64,000 nt of DNA from Pezicula radicicola (lineage: Eukaryota; Ascomycota; Leotiomycetes; Helotiales; Dermateaceae), in NCBI GenBank assembly GCA_003008705.1, contig PDUO01000050.1, positions 285,286-349,285 of the forward strand, in the 5' to 3' direction. Of the stretch, positions 23,049 through 34,969 are shown piece after piece; the first letter of the stretch is position 1, and the number at the start of each line of letters is the position of its first letter. Under the pieces are notes generated by a model. That model saw nothing but the letters and a program-made list of their open reading frames with translations. It had not been told where the DNA came from and did no database searches. The translations under genes and the position numbers were made by a program.

Positions 23049-23624
23049 TCCTCAAGAGTAACTCGAAGAGTCTAGGGCCTTGTCTTAGTCTCTGCCATTG
23101 CGAAGAGGATGCTACTAAGGGGTTCACTAGTTGCTTCCCGATAGTCTAAAATTTGTATGATATTTCATCATTGTTTGACTTGATGTTGTGGTAAGTTCAT
23201 ATTAGATCAGTGTAAGCGAAATCTGGACTTGTCCGTTGAAAAGTCGAACTTAATCCTTTCGTACTGATAGCATGCTTATTATCAAGGAAACCTTTAACCT
23301 TTAACCTTTAACCTTTAAAGGCTCTTCTGAGCAACGAGAATGCGTATCGCCATGATATACTTTAGATTCATGCATGTCTGTAAATGACTCGATCTCAGAG
23401 GTGCATTAATGAAGAGTTTTGCCCAATGCAATGATCATATTAGGATTTCGAGTCTTGAGTGGCACTGGCTTGGGAGCATTGAAAGATGAAAAATGTCTAT
23501 TTCTATTTTGACGAATATATTAGAACAATCAAACCTCAATCCACAGTATCAAGTATTAAGCAACTATAAGTCCATTAAGATACGAACAAAGCCATTAATT
23601 ACCTAGAATATTTTTATTGCCTTG
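23049..23624. other. Convergent intergenic region
   Basis: This lies between the 3' ends of the hydratase and SMP-30-like genes. It contains a heptamer array and otherwise nothing recognisable. Confidence 0.6.
23289..23316. repeat. (AACCTTT)x4 tandem heptamer
   Basis: Four perfect consecutive AACCTTT units occur in the 3' intergenic region. The unit differs from the common fungal telomere repeat by composition, so no telomeric origin is claimed. Confidence 0.85.
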
Positions 23625-24710
23625 TTAACCTGCAAACTCATACTTTGCCATTCCTTTTGATGACCCTGGCTTGTACTTGTACATATTGCCACCTTCATCT
23701 GTAACACTAGCTTCCGGTCTCTTATCTTTTCCACTTGTAGCAAAGATGATATCAAAATTCTTGCCTCCCCAAGTAGTGCAGGTAGGGCAATATGTTGAAA
23801 GAACAATATCTTTTAAATGCGCACCCTCCGGAGAGAAGACCATAATTCTATTTGAGGCATACACGGCAATCCAGAGGTTTCCATCGGTGCTGTCAATCAA
23901 TCAGTATGTGTAGTAGAAACCCAATTTTTATCAATGAGAATGCTCACTCAACCACCATTCCATCTGGCTCCCCAAAGCTCGCTCTTCGATCAATCAGTAG
24001 ACGTTTGTTTGAGATATTTCCCGATTCGAGATCAAAGTCATAAGCATAGACTACCATGGCAACAGAGTCGTTGAAGTACACTTCACTAGTCATTAAAAAT
24101 AGCGAATACAACTTTGGGATATATGTGAGGTCTTACTTGTTGTGTTATCAGGGCTCCAAGCTAGTCCATTTCCACAAATAACTCCAGTTTCCATTAAATG
24201 AAGACTTCCATCTGGGTCATACCTCCAAAGTCTCCCTTTTGGCGTGCCATAGCTCGCTGGTACATTGTTTGGTCCAAATGCCATGGCCGTTTTGTCAATC
24301 TCCGCCAGCCAGAATCTTCCCTTGGCGTCTACTCCACCATCATTATACCTCAACTTATCACGCCGATCCGTTGGAATAATCTCCTTTACTATATCCAGTT
24401 TCCCCGTTTTCTCATCCATGAAAGCAATGCCTTGATAGTAGGCGCATATGTAGCTGCCAGGGACGTCCTTCCTAAAAAATGCTACAGTGACACTATCCTC
24501 CAGTGGAATTCTCCGAGCTTCGCCGACAGCATCACCGGTATCGGGATCGACTTTGAGAATCCAGAGTGAGGCAGGATCTTCCAAGCATTCAACCCAATGC
24601 AGGGTGGCGTCACTGGCTCGGTAGATGGGAGCTTCGCCAAGCACCATTGGTGGTCGGCATTTGTAGAAGGGCCCGTCGCCTTGAATACTCTCTAAAGGTT
24701 CGGAAGACAT
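23625..24710 (-). CDS. SMP-30/gluconolactonase-like protein
   Basis: Three exons (24137-24710, 23948-24080, 23625-23889) encode about 323 residues from the ATG at 24710. Family marks of the six-bladed propeller are seen: LGEAPIYR with the metal-binding glutamate, YNDGGVDAKGRFW, GNGLAWSPDN with metal asparagine and aspartate, and EPDGM followed by DGNLWIAVY. The second intron joint restores NTTMYFNDS, where an alternative acceptor would break the frame. Members hydrolyse lactones in sugar-acid or related pathways and bind a divalent metal; no signal peptide is visible. It starts 331 bp from the NCS1 permease, divergently, which suggests a shared promoter. Confidence 0.9.
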
Positions 24711-25041
24711 GTTTGAAAGCTTAGTACGACCGATTGTATTGTTCACTTGGCGAGGAGGATGGAGCTTTTGATAATTCTCGCGGATGACTTACCCCACGTA
24801 TCGTCTCACACTATCCCCCACTTTCATTTGGATAGCGCTTACCTCCGTATTTCTTGGGCATTATCTCCTGTTATCATCTCCCATGCAAGCTAAAGAACGG
24901 TACTGCTGTCGGAAACATCCCCCGTATCTCAAATGCTACCGTTGGAGGTTCATATAATATCACGAGCTAGGTACGAAACGGATGGGTTAAACAATTCAAT
25001 TCTACGTAGCTTCAGTGATCAAAAATAAATTCATTGCTGCC
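24711..25041. promoter_or_regulatory. Bidirectional promoter, SMP-30-like gene / NCS1 permease
   Basis: The 331 bp between two divergent starts contain no gene. Co-regulation is an inference from arrangement alone. Confidence 0.45.
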
Positions 25042-26838
25042 ATGTCTTCTGCAGCTCCCTCTTCTGTCCCCCCTGGCAGCTCGCGCATTTCGTGCTTCAA
25101 GCATGCCTTCACTTCACCACGTGCCTTTCACCAGGCTCTGATTCTCAAGAGCTCAACTTCATTGCTTATAAATGAGGATCTCCTTCCCTCTCCCCCAGCA
25201 CGTCAGACATGGACGGCATGGAATTTTTTCTCCTACTGGTGGAGTGAGTCGTGGTCGGTAGCGACCTGGTCTGTTGGCTCTTCATTCATAGCTCTCGGTG
25301 CAACAGTCCGAGATGCTCTACTTGTCGTCCTCTTCGCAAACTTGCTTTCCTCCTTTATCATCGTACTTAATGGCCGTGCTGCAGCTCGTTATCACGTTGG
25401 ATATCCGGTCATGAGTAGAGTTAGCTTTGGTATTTATGGGCAGTACTTCGTTGTTGTGCTCAGAGCTATTCTTGGCATTATTTGGGGAGGTGTGCAGATG
25501 TACTGGGAAGGTCAATTCATCTCCATATGTCTGAGATGTATCTTTCCCAGCTGGCAGCGAATCCCTAACGCAATCCCGTTGGATCAACATATTAGTACAC
25601 AGGATATGGTTGGCTTCTTCCTGGCTTTCGTCTTCACATTACCATTTATGTTCATCCATACAACTAAGATACGCCATTTATTCACCGTTAAATCAGCGAT
25701 TCTTCCGTTGGCTGCCTTAGGAATTGTCTGCTGGGCCATTACAGCTAATGGAGGAGTTTCGGCTGATAGACTCGTCGATCCATCTCTGAAAACATCAACT
25801 CCTGTATTTGCGTGGGGTATTATATCTCAGTTCAACTCTGTCATGGGTTCCAATTCAGCTTTACTTGTCACAGTCCCTGATTTGGCTCGATACTCGAAGA
25901 CTAAGAATGCCCAAGTATATGGCCAAGCCCTTGCCATACCACTTGCTGGGGCACTGTGCGCTGGATTCGGTATTATTACCACCGTAAGATTTCGAACCAT
26001 TTTCCATAATTTTCTACCATTAACGATTCATAGTCAGCAGTAAAGAACATGTATGGAACTGCCTACTGGAATCCATACGACCTTCTCAACGGCGTACTTG
26101 ACGAGTCCTACTCTTCTAAAGCCAGGGCTGGGATCTTCTTCGCCTCAGCATCCTTTGCCTTTGCCACACTCGGCACCTCAATCGCTTGCAATATCGTCCC
26201 ATTTGCAGCAGATATTACCTGCCTAGCACCAAAATATATCAACATCATCCGGGGACAGTTTCTCTGCATCATACTTGCTTTCGCAATTGTACCATGGTAA
26301 GACCTTACTTATCTACTTCTAAAATTCTCAAAATAACATAACAATTTATTATAGGCGAATTGTTGCAACTGCTAATGGTTTTCTTAACTTTTTGGGAGGT
26401 TATTCGATTTTCCAAGGGCCGGTTGTCGGTATTATGATCACTGATTACTTCCTTGTACGGAGAGGCAATATGGATCTCGTTGACATGTATACGACCTCTA
26501 ATTTTGGACGATACTTCTATTTCAACGGCGTTAACATACGTGCTTATGTCGCATTTGTTATTGGCTTCCTACTACCTCTCCCTGGTTTTGTTGCTAGCTT
26601 CGGCTACAAAATTGGTGTAGGAGCAACCAGAATGTATGATCTTGGGTGGCTACTTAGTTTCTTGATGGGAGGCTTGAGTTACTATATTATTTGCTTAGTT
26701 TGGAAGGTACCAGGTGATGATAACAAGGGAGAATTTGAAAGTCAGGTGCCTATAGATATTCTGACATTTGTCGATGGAATCTATGAGGATGAGAGAACTA
26801 ATGCGGAGAATAGGTTAGAAAAGGACGCTAAGATTTAA
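25042..26838 (+). CDS. NCS1-family nucleobase/allantoin-type permease (Fur-like)
   Basis: Three exons (25042-25983, 26034-26296, 26355-26838) give 1,689 nt, about 562 residues, with around twelve hydrophobic segments. NCS1 features include QTWTAWNFFSYWWSESW in the first helix region, GYPVMSRVSFGIYGQY, and NSVMGSNSALLVTVPDLARY. These are typical of the Fur-like subgroup that carries uracil, allantoin, uridine or similar compounds across the plasma membrane. The ATG at 25042 is used; the upstream in-frame GTG is not credible. The gene converges on an amidase with about 90 bp between stops, and diverges from an SMP-30-like gene, a plausible uptake-plus-hydrolysis group. The exact substrate is not readable. 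Confidence 0.92.
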
Positions 26839-26930
26839 AAATCGCTTGTTTAGTAGGATAGTTTGCAGTTACTCTATTGCATTCTTAAATTAATCATCAA
26901 ATTTAGGACACGCATTTATCTTTGTTTTGT

Positions 26931-28817
26931 CTACAGTCCCAGAGCCCTCTCAATCTCCTCAATAAACAACAGCGCTCTCTCCTCTCCAAACCTTCTAGTA
27001 ACAACCTGCAACGCTACAGGTGCCCCCTCATATCTCTCCGGTCCAGTATAATAATCTCTATAAACCTGATCCTCTTCTCCAGTAACGTCTCCCGGTAAGA
27101 AATTCTCCCATGTATCTCCTTTTCCAACAGTTCCAACCGGCAAAACAGCACCAGTATAATCCAACAAATTAAAAACACTAGTATATCCCCAATAAGTACT
27201 TTCACCATGCCTACTCCCAACAGAAGCATTAACAGGACACAACAAGAAATCCAAATCTTTCTCATTCCACTCCCTGGCATACAAATCCTGCAACCCATTC
27301 CGTCGCTTATTTACTTTCCAAGTATCTCGAGCTGAACGGTGTTTTTCTGCATATGGAGCCGAGAGTAGATTTGCAATAAGAGGAACAGCGGGTTCATTTC
27401 CTTCAGCTAGAACTTCATGATATTCTTCACCTCCGTCTAGGAAATATGCTTCATTTATCGTATCCACAATCTCCTTGTGACATTTCGGTTCCCAGGGTAT
27501 CAAAACATGACCCGCGTTCTGGAGTTTCCTTGCCGTCTCTTTTAAACATCGGGTAATGGGTGGATGTGGTGTTACTACTCCATCGTGATACATGATTCCA
27601 ATTCTTAAGATCTTTGGAATTGTAACTTCGTGTCGCCAGGGAAGTTCGATAAGTGAGGGTTCGTGAAGCCAGGGTTTGGAATTTAGAACTACTGAGCTGA
27701 AGAGTCGGAGATCTTCACTACTGGTTGCCATTGGTCCAACTGCACCAATTATGTTTTCCATTCCGCTATGCACACCTGCTAGTCCGCTGTGTGGTAAGCG
27801 AGAGATCGAGGGTTTGAGGCCATATATTCCGGAAAAGGCTGCTGGTGCCCGAATTGAACCACCTGAAATATTAGAAGTGATTAGTTTGTGCAATTGACCT
27901 TGAACTAAAGACTGGGTGGGTTTAAGTTTACCAATGTCAGTTCCTATCCCTAGCAGGCTTCCTCGCATGGCTATTAGTGCGCCTTCACCACCGGAACTCC
28001 CCCCTGGAGTAAGATTCGTGTTGTGTGGATTCGTCGTCGTGCTATAAAGATTACTAACTGTTTCAAGAGCCTATAGAATCCGTTAACTAAGACTCTCCCA
28101 CTGAAAAGTATTACACTCACCATAAGAGCCTGTGGATTCGTGGTCTTGACATGAAACACAGCGCCCGCGTCTCTTAGCACCTTTACTATTAAAGAATCGT
28201 GCTTTGCAATATTATCTGCCCAAGCAACGAATCCTGATGTAGACGGCGTATTGGCGAGATCTATATGTTCTTTTACGGAGATGGGTAGGCCATGCAGGGG
28301 GCCAATCGGAGTGTGGTGAGTTGCCATGTGCACGTCGAGTACAGCAGCATCGGCTAGAGCTTGCTCGAATAATATGAAAGCTAAACAATTGGTCTGAGAT
28401 TTTTGTCAGTAAATCTTCCAACCCCTTCAATATACACAATAGATTGGATAAAAAGGCAAAGCTTACAGCTTGATGCGCAATAGCCGACCGTTTACAAAAA
28501 GCAGTTGTCACTTCAACGGCAGTGTATACTTCGCTATGGATACATTTTAGCAGCTTCGTAGCTGTCAGTGAAGTTATGTCAAACTCCTTCTGGCTCAGAA
28601 TTCCGGAGAGTTCTGGGAGTTTTATGAAGTTTGTCCCTGTCAAGAGAGGTGGCGAAACGAGGTATGCTAAGGGTATAGCATTGTTGATTTCATCTCTTCT
28701 TCTGAGAGCCACATCTTGCCATATTGGTGATGCTGCTGTCAGATCCAAGTGAGGTCCGACCTCTATCTGCTCTTGTTCCGGGTCCGCTGCTGCAGATGCA
28801 GCTATTGTGAGACTCAT
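26931..28817 (-). CDS. Amidase-signature family hydrolase
   Basis: Four exons (28467-28817, 28121-28393, 27932-28070, 26931-27862) total 1,695 nt, 564 residues. The amidase signature triad is visible: the lysine in GLPISVKEH, the cis-serine in the glycine/serine stretch TPGGSSGGEGAL, and the nucleophile region GGSIRAPAAF created by joining exons 3 and 4. The product should hydrolyse a carboxamide or related C-N bond, probably in the cytosol since no signal peptide is seen. The neighbouring permease suggests the amide substrate may be imported, but this is inference. A 17-bp sequence upstream (29004-29020) recurs upstream of the carboxylesterase. Confidence 0.93.
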
Positions 28818-30412
28818 TCCGACGGTTTATGCTGAAAATGTAAATGCAAAGGAAAGCAAAGGAAGTGATCAAAAGATAAAAGAATCAAAACAAATAAAGC
28901 TATAAGAAATTCACCAGTCAGGCCCTTGGCATGGAGGGGTGGATTGTGATGGGTGGTGGGGGTCTGCAAGGCTACTAGATTCTCATTCCTGGGAAGGCAG
29001 GTCGTCACGGTCGCTTAGCCCCCTTTTCGTTACCACTTGCCCGAGGCTTATACAGAACGAGGCTTAATAGACGAGGGATGAGGCAATTGTTTTGCAGCAT
29101 CGTCCCATTGTTCAAAATAGACTGCTATAGATCCCTACATAGCTTGTATCTATGTGCTAATATTGTTATACAACTAAAAGCAATTGCAGAATACTTTATT
29201 CTTCGTAACGAAATTAAGGAACAATCCTTTGTTCAAAGTTCAAATACGAGAAACTATTGCAGATTCTCCTACTCAAGACCCGCAAAAAACCCAAAAGAAG
29301 AATATCGGATATTGAGCGTAGATTGCTGAAAGCACGCATTAATTCGACCCTTAATACTACCTTTAATACAGATACCAACAATTTTAAAGAGCACAAGAGA
29401 GCAAGTAGAAAACTTGCTATAAATACTTTTCTAAATAACACCCCCTTGACAACACAATGCCTACTTACAACATAGTTGATGATCCTACTCACAAAATCAC
29501 ATTCACTATCTATAAGAATCTAGATCTAATGTTTGTAGTAGAAAAGAAAGGGAATATAGCTTATTCACTTATGTTCAAGAACTTGATTCATAGGACAACG
29601 CCATCAAATCCCTGTCATAGCTAGGGGCAAGTATAACTTGTGTTGATAAAGCGACTGACTTATTCTGAACGACTGGATTAACCTCAGCGTCTGAATTATT
29701 CTGAGCGACTAAGTTGTCCTGAACGACCAACTTAACCTAAGCGACCAAGTTGTTAAGAGCAGATAAATCTCTTTGGTACGCATTCTGAGGAGAGAACATG
29801 GTTTGTGATTTCACCACCACAAGCCGGTAATATTCTGAGCGACTGACTTATCCGGAGCGACCAAATTGTCATAACCGACCACCTCATCTAAACATAACTA
29901 TCAATTAACAACAAAAGTAAATATAACAACAAAAATCATCCAATATACTTTCCTCCAACGAAAACTAAACTATAATCCCATAATTACCTCGCGTCCACAT
30001 ACCCCAACCCACCACCTCGCTTCCACCTCGTCTCCACTTACCACCCACGTTCAACAACCCAGATAAGCATCACGGGGCATATCATACTGCATCATCCAAC
30101 CAGTACAATGCAGAAGTGGTGTATAATCTATCCTATGATATTCTCTGGGTTTCTTTCACAAACTCTGAGTCGCTCAAATGACTCGAGTCACTCAATTAGA
30201 CAGTTAGAGCTAATGCAAGGCTGAGAATGAATCAGTCGGATCTCCAGGAAGCTTCCTTAATAGACCGCCGGCAAATACATTGCTGTTCCCTGTTTCCTTT
30301 CTTTCTTCTCAATCTTACTCTGTTTTCTCATTTGCATATCTCATCCCGGCTTCAAATTTTTGAACTCTCCCCAAATTAGATTTTCAAAAGAAAAAGAAAA
30401 AGAGTAAGAGCA
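28818..30412. other. Intergenic with degenerate repeats
   Basis: This region holds the amidase promoter, a degenerate 18-bp array and the promoter of the split-barrel gene. Short frames at 29078-29492 on both strands have no family motif. Confidence 0.55.
29650..29890. repeat. Degenerate tandem array, about 18-bp unit (AGCGACYRARTTRTYCTG-like)
   Basis: Six consecutive imperfect units with a conserved GCGAC/ACGAC core run through 29650-29755, and three more occur at about 29833-29885. The unit alternates GACT and GACC versions. Confidence 0.6.
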
Positions 30413-31561
30413 ATGGCGACTTCAACCCTCTCACCAACACCCACACCCACACCCACATCCACAACCACATCCTCATTCCCTCAAACGAAAGAAAATACAA
30501 TCAGAGTCTACAAACATCGAGGTTAGCCACCCCCCCCTTCCCCTTCAAACCACCCTAACAAAACTCCCCCAAAAAGCCTCCTATGACCACCAAACAATCC
30601 ACACAATCCTATCCAGTACCCTCTTCTCCACAATATCCTTCATAACCACCTCGCCCGAAGACGGCGAGCCAATGCCCTTCAGTCTCCCAATGACCGCCGT
30701 AGCCGGATCTTTCCCTCCTCAAAATGAAAGAAATCAATTACCAGAGAATGATGGGAGTGAAGAGGAATATATGAGGGATCAAGAAGGATGTCCTGAGGGA
30801 GGATTCGATGTTTATTTACATGGGAATTCGGCTATGTTGTTAGCTAAGATGGCTAAGACGGGGAGCTTGAGAGTTGTTGTTTCGAGTACGAAGGGTATGT
30901 TCTTTCTTTCTTCTTCTTCTTCTTCTTCCTTTTAGTGATCCTGGTGATGCTGGTCAGTCAGAGGAGTGATGAAGGAGTATTAGGGTCAACCATGCTTTTT
31001 AAGTAGTCAGCTATTAAGGAGATAATGGCTGACAACATACTATATCCAGTGGATGGCGTAATCCTTCACTTCGCACCAAACGGCCACTCACTTAACTACC
31101 GCTCTTGTGTGATACACGGAGATGCTGTCCCAGTGACCTCAGCAGAAGAAAAGCGCTACGCAATGCACCTCCTCACAAACCACATGTCGCGTAGGCGGTG
31201 GTCCGAAACTAACCCCGTAGCACCAGAAGCAATGAAGAGTCTGCAAGTAGTTAAAGTTGTAATCAGGAGTGCATCGGCGAAGATACGAGCAACCAATATC
31301 AATGGCCTAGAAAAGGCGGGTTTCGGGGATAGAGATGATGTGTGGACGGGTGCAGTTCCAGTTTATGAGGTCCTAGGGGAACCCGTTGCAAGTGGGTATT
31401 TTGACGAGAGTCAGAGGCCGGTGCAGAGGCAAGTTGAGGATTGGATGGACCGGAGGAATACGACAGAGAGGGAATATGCTGAAAGGGTGGCGAGAGTTGG
31501 GATTGCGTCGCCAGCGGAAGTGGTTGTAAAGGCTAGGGGAGGGAGTCGTGCGAGGGCGTGA
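30413..31561 (+). CDS. FMN-binding split-barrel protein (pyridoxamine-phosphate-oxidase-like)
   Basis: Three exons (30413-30521, 30577-30894, 31050-31561) give 939 nt, 312 residues. The joins produce VYKHRGASYDHQTIHTIL, then PFSLPMTAVAG, DVYLHGNSAMLL and VVVSSTKVDGVILHFAPNGHSLNYRSCV. This pattern is typical of fungal PNPOx-like flavin-binding split-barrel proteins related to the Pyridox_ox_2 / NimA-like group. The N-terminus is rich in proline and threonine. They are usually small cytosolic dimers of unknown substrate; oxidation of pyridoxamine phosphate is not implied. It stands alone between two repeat-bearing intergenic regions. Confidence 0.85.
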
Positions 31562-32001
31562 AAGACCAGGGAGGTTTTGAGTCGGATGACATGCGATCAA
31601 GTCCTCATCCTCACCTGGAACCATTCCAACACATCTAAATTAAACGCAGATTTGACCATGAACTTTCAGCTGAGGTTTCAACATATATCAAGTATTAGGT
31701 CTGAACGTCCTGTAAACTATCACAATCAATATTACTTCGGATTCTCCAGTTTTTAAAATTTGCCACCGCTCATTTTGTAGTTCCTGAACTTGGAGTCCTT
31801 TTTTCAGCCTCTGCATTTGCCAACCTGTATATCGCAGCGTCAACCACATTTGGCCAGTCCCTACGCAGGAAGCGCTAGGAATTTTACTGGTTCGCTACAG
31901 AGTAAAATTTCCTGCTCTTTTTAAGAACTAGGTTCTATGTATTCATTTATTCCTATCTTATTCAATTTCTCTCTGTAGATTTGGGTAGGCAGTATATATT
32001 A
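31562..32001. other. Convergent intergenic region
   Basis: About 440 bp between the stops of the split-barrel gene and RIT1. Nothing recognisable. Confidence 0.6.
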
Positions 32002-33499
32002 TTATATGGGCCGTTCCATTAGAAAGCTATTTACACTTTGTAACGTAGCCCGACTAGGGTTTGCATCCGGCATACAAGCTGAAATCCAACTGAGCCTTTG
32101 TTTAATAAATATCTTATTGATCTTATTCTTTTCTTGTTCAACTTCCTTGAGATTGTAAAGATCACCGCGATCATCAAAGAACAGGCAAAGGAGAGCGAGT
32201 GCGACTCCAACTGAAAAGTCTTTTCCACTTTCGCACGCAATAATGATATGCTTCTCCTTGAGAAACTCTTTACTGTTCTGGTAAAGAGCTTTATGGACGA
32301 AATCAACAATGATAGGTAGGGCTGTGCGGATGTTCCTGCTACCCAGTTTACTAGGCCCCAGACCTATCTCCAACTTGGAGGGGCTTGTCTGCCAGGTGCT
32401 CTCGTCTGTGACTTTTGGAAGCAAGAGAATATTGAACATATCCGTTCCCGTTTCCTTGGTCATAATGGCAGGTATAGGAGCAACGAAAATGTGTGACGTT
32501 GGCTTGATACGCGCTATACCTGAACCATCTGGTAGTGTTTCAGTCCCTTCCGATACAAGCACCCCGATGAGATCAGGCAAATCGCTCTCAGGGGTTGAAA
32601 GTAAGGTTTCTTGATGTGCCCAGAAAAGTGTCGGTGTAAGGCCATGGGCCCAATTCTCGGTGTCGTCTCCTGCTCCTTGTATGTACCCGCCCTCGCTCAC
32701 TTCTCCACCAGCAACTCTTCGTGATACTGTACAACAGATAATGGGGTGATAATCTTCAAATACGACATCTGTATCTGCTAATTGCGAGTCTGGTGTAACC
32801 CAAAAAGGTCGAAGCGGCTTGGAAATACGCGCTTTGAGGTCGGGAATAGGGATGTTCAGGTTGCGTAGGGACTCGAGGAAGGATGGAAGAAGGGCAGCAA
32901 TTTGAGAATTTTCGGACTCTGAAACTACCTGTGGTGGTGTGTATAGTTTGGAAACTCGAGGATCGTGGGGAAATAAAAGGTGGTTCAAGACACTGCACCA
33001 TATGGGAATCGTCTTGCTCAGCGCATCCGGCATTCCTGGCCCAAGTTAGCACTCATAGAACGATGCTTAGCAGAGCACATACGCTTGCCCCGCCTGGTAG
33101 AATCAACGACGATGCATCTGTAAGCTTTCAGCAACCATTCACAACTCTGCGAATGATTCCACGTTACCCATCGTCACGCCCAATAAGTTCCAGCAAATGC
33201 AAGTTCAGCCTGCGTGTGCTGAATTTCCAAGCATTGGTATGGCCGTCGGTGCTTTTGAAGTATGCGCTTCCACCTTTGTGCTGTGGATCAATGTACCAAC
33301 TTCCACATCGTTCGTTTGCTACCAGTGGTCTGTTGAAAGCTTCTTCCACTTGACGCGCAAATGCTGCATCGGTCTGAATAGAGGAGAGACGGTTGGAAAT
33401 GGAAAGGGTTGAGCGCTTCAAATCGCCCAGAGTCTTTGAGAAGTTGTGGTTGGCTTGCTCGGAGAAAATAAGGTCAGAGTATGCTGTAGGAGGCGCCAT
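32002..33499 (-). CDS. RIT1: Initiator tRNA phosphoribosyltransferase (Rit1)
   Basis: Three exons (33168-33499, 33083-33117, 32002-33035) total 1,401 nt, 466 residues. The tiny 35-nt middle exon is certain because it alone joins into DDGCIVVDSTRRGKRMPDALSKT, a conserved Rit1 stretch; other core pieces are NERCGSWYI, SAYFKSTDGH and IPIWC. The enzyme adds a phosphoribosyl group to position 64 of the initiator tRNA, which keeps it out of elongation. It works in the cytosol as a housekeeping enzyme. The C-terminal part with IIACESGKDFSVGVALALL resembles the phosphatase-like P-loop region of the family. Length is close to yeast Rit1. Confidence 0.92.
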
Positions 33500-34109
33500 T
33501 AGACTCCGTTACGATAAATCAAGGCGTTGCGGGGTGGGAAGTGCATCAAATAGGCGTCAAAGGAACATAAATTCATAAAATTTCTTAGTGTGGCACTAGT
33601 GTTGATGGTGGTATATCGAGTAATGCTTGTTTTCCTGGGCATGTGCACGCCCCCACCACTTGTACACTTTATAATTCCTTACTATAATCGAAATATCTCT
33701 ACTAATATAGCTAATATAGACCTAAATTTACCAAAGAGGAACGAATCAAAGGCGTAATTAAGGAGCTTTGAGGCCTTAATACTTAGAGTTATACTAAAAT
33801 AGTAAGGCGCTAGTAAATCGAGCGTATAACACTAAGTTGTTACTATAGAGGGGTAACTACCTCCTATTAATTATTAATATATCTTAGAAGTCTCGAAATA
33901 CCTTATAGATGTCTAAGAAAAGGTTCTTATTAGTTGTATTAAAATACACTACTAGGGGGATCCCTTCTATAAGTAGAATAGTCTATAACTTGGGTGTCAG
34001 CCTTCGGCTTACATAATGCCTTCCATAATAGCTATATAATTCGATTTCGGAGCCCATATTAGTTCCCATTGCAATGCCCATACAATTCGATTTCCAAAAC
34101 TAGCGAGCA
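33500..34109. other. AT-rich repeat relic upstream of RIT1
   Basis: From about 33660 to 33990 the sequence is AT-rich with many TA-rich words, as in RIP-mutated DNA, and then enters the 82-bp repeat. No gene is seen. Confidence 0.55.
33989..34070 (+). repeat. 82-bp repeat, left copy of an inverted pair
   Basis: The stretch beginning CTTGGGTGTCAGCCTTCGGC is found again, reverse-complemented, at 36933-37014. Differences are mostly transitions. Beyond the 82 bp the flanks do not match. Confidence 0.8.
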
Positions 34110-34969
34110 ACTGCTCAACGATATAGATTGGCCCGGACGCCGGTTGTTGTTAGCAACACGTTTGACGCCATCTGCCAGCTGTGAATAAGAAAACCAGGGG
34201 AACCTCATCTCACGCCCGACTCTCCACACTTTTCGTAAAGTTATTTCAAGTAGCGAAGTCTTTACCATTGGAACCTCCCCATGGGACGAGTCTTGCAAAC
34301 TACGTCGCAAGGCTGCGGCATTAGTCCTGAAAAATTCTGCCGTTCACAAGTGAGTATATGACGACGTTGTTTTCAAAGACTTCCTCATCTCAACAAATTT
34401 TTAGGTATGTGCCAACTATCTCGAGAGAAATCAATGATACCCTTCACGAGATTCTCATCGACACTTGCAACGGTGAAAGATCGATCAGAACTAAACTATA
34501 TTTGAAGAAGTTCGTTCTCAATGTTGTGAGTTTGTCCTAAATCTACTATCTGAGCAGCCAAATTAGTAACGCTCCTGAATCTCAAAGTCCTTGACCTGTA
34601 GTTTTGGAACTCGGATATCCAACGTCCGAGACGCTATGTTGAAAGAGATTGTTGAAGTCGAAGAAGCCCTTACAAGATACCGCTTACCAAATTCGCCAAC
34701 TTTCATCCTCTAGAATTCTCCAACCCGACAAGTTCCTTCCAAGACGATTCGTTGACAGTGAGCCCCCCCGCATCGGTCCTCAAATGAGATATTTTGCCTA
34801 TGGTGCTGGTACTCGGTCATACATTGGAGACAATCTTGCCAACCGTCTTATGTATGGAATACTAGGCCGCCTTATTCTTGAATGGAGGATCCGAGCCCCT
34901 GTAGATGTAGATCCGGAGACTTACAGCACTTGCCCTAGCTCTCTTGTCGCAGAACCCAAGGATTTTTAA
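34110..34969 (+). pseudogene. CYP504 (phenylacetate hydroxylase-type) P450 relic
   Basis: Pieces of a cytochrome P450 are readable in order. RTPVVVSNTFDAICQL lies in one frame, then after a frameshift and a TAA at 34186-34188 come SRPTLHTF, FTIGTSPWDESCK and REINDTLHEIL across a small intron, then ISNVRDAMLKEIVEVEEAL, FLPRRFVD and a heme-loop YFAYGAGTRSYIG. The SRPTLHTF...FTIGTSPWDESC pattern is that of CYP504 enzymes, which hydroxylate phenylacetate. The middle third, including the I-helix and ExxR regions, is missing. The heme-binding cysteine is replaced by tyrosine in GTRSYIG, so the protein could not bind heme normally even if expressed. The first ~200 residues with the membrane anchor are also absent. 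Confidence 0.85.

Noticed and set aside
23289..23316. Interstitial telomere repeat
   Set aside because: The unit is AACCTTT, not the usual CCCTAA, and only four copies exist.
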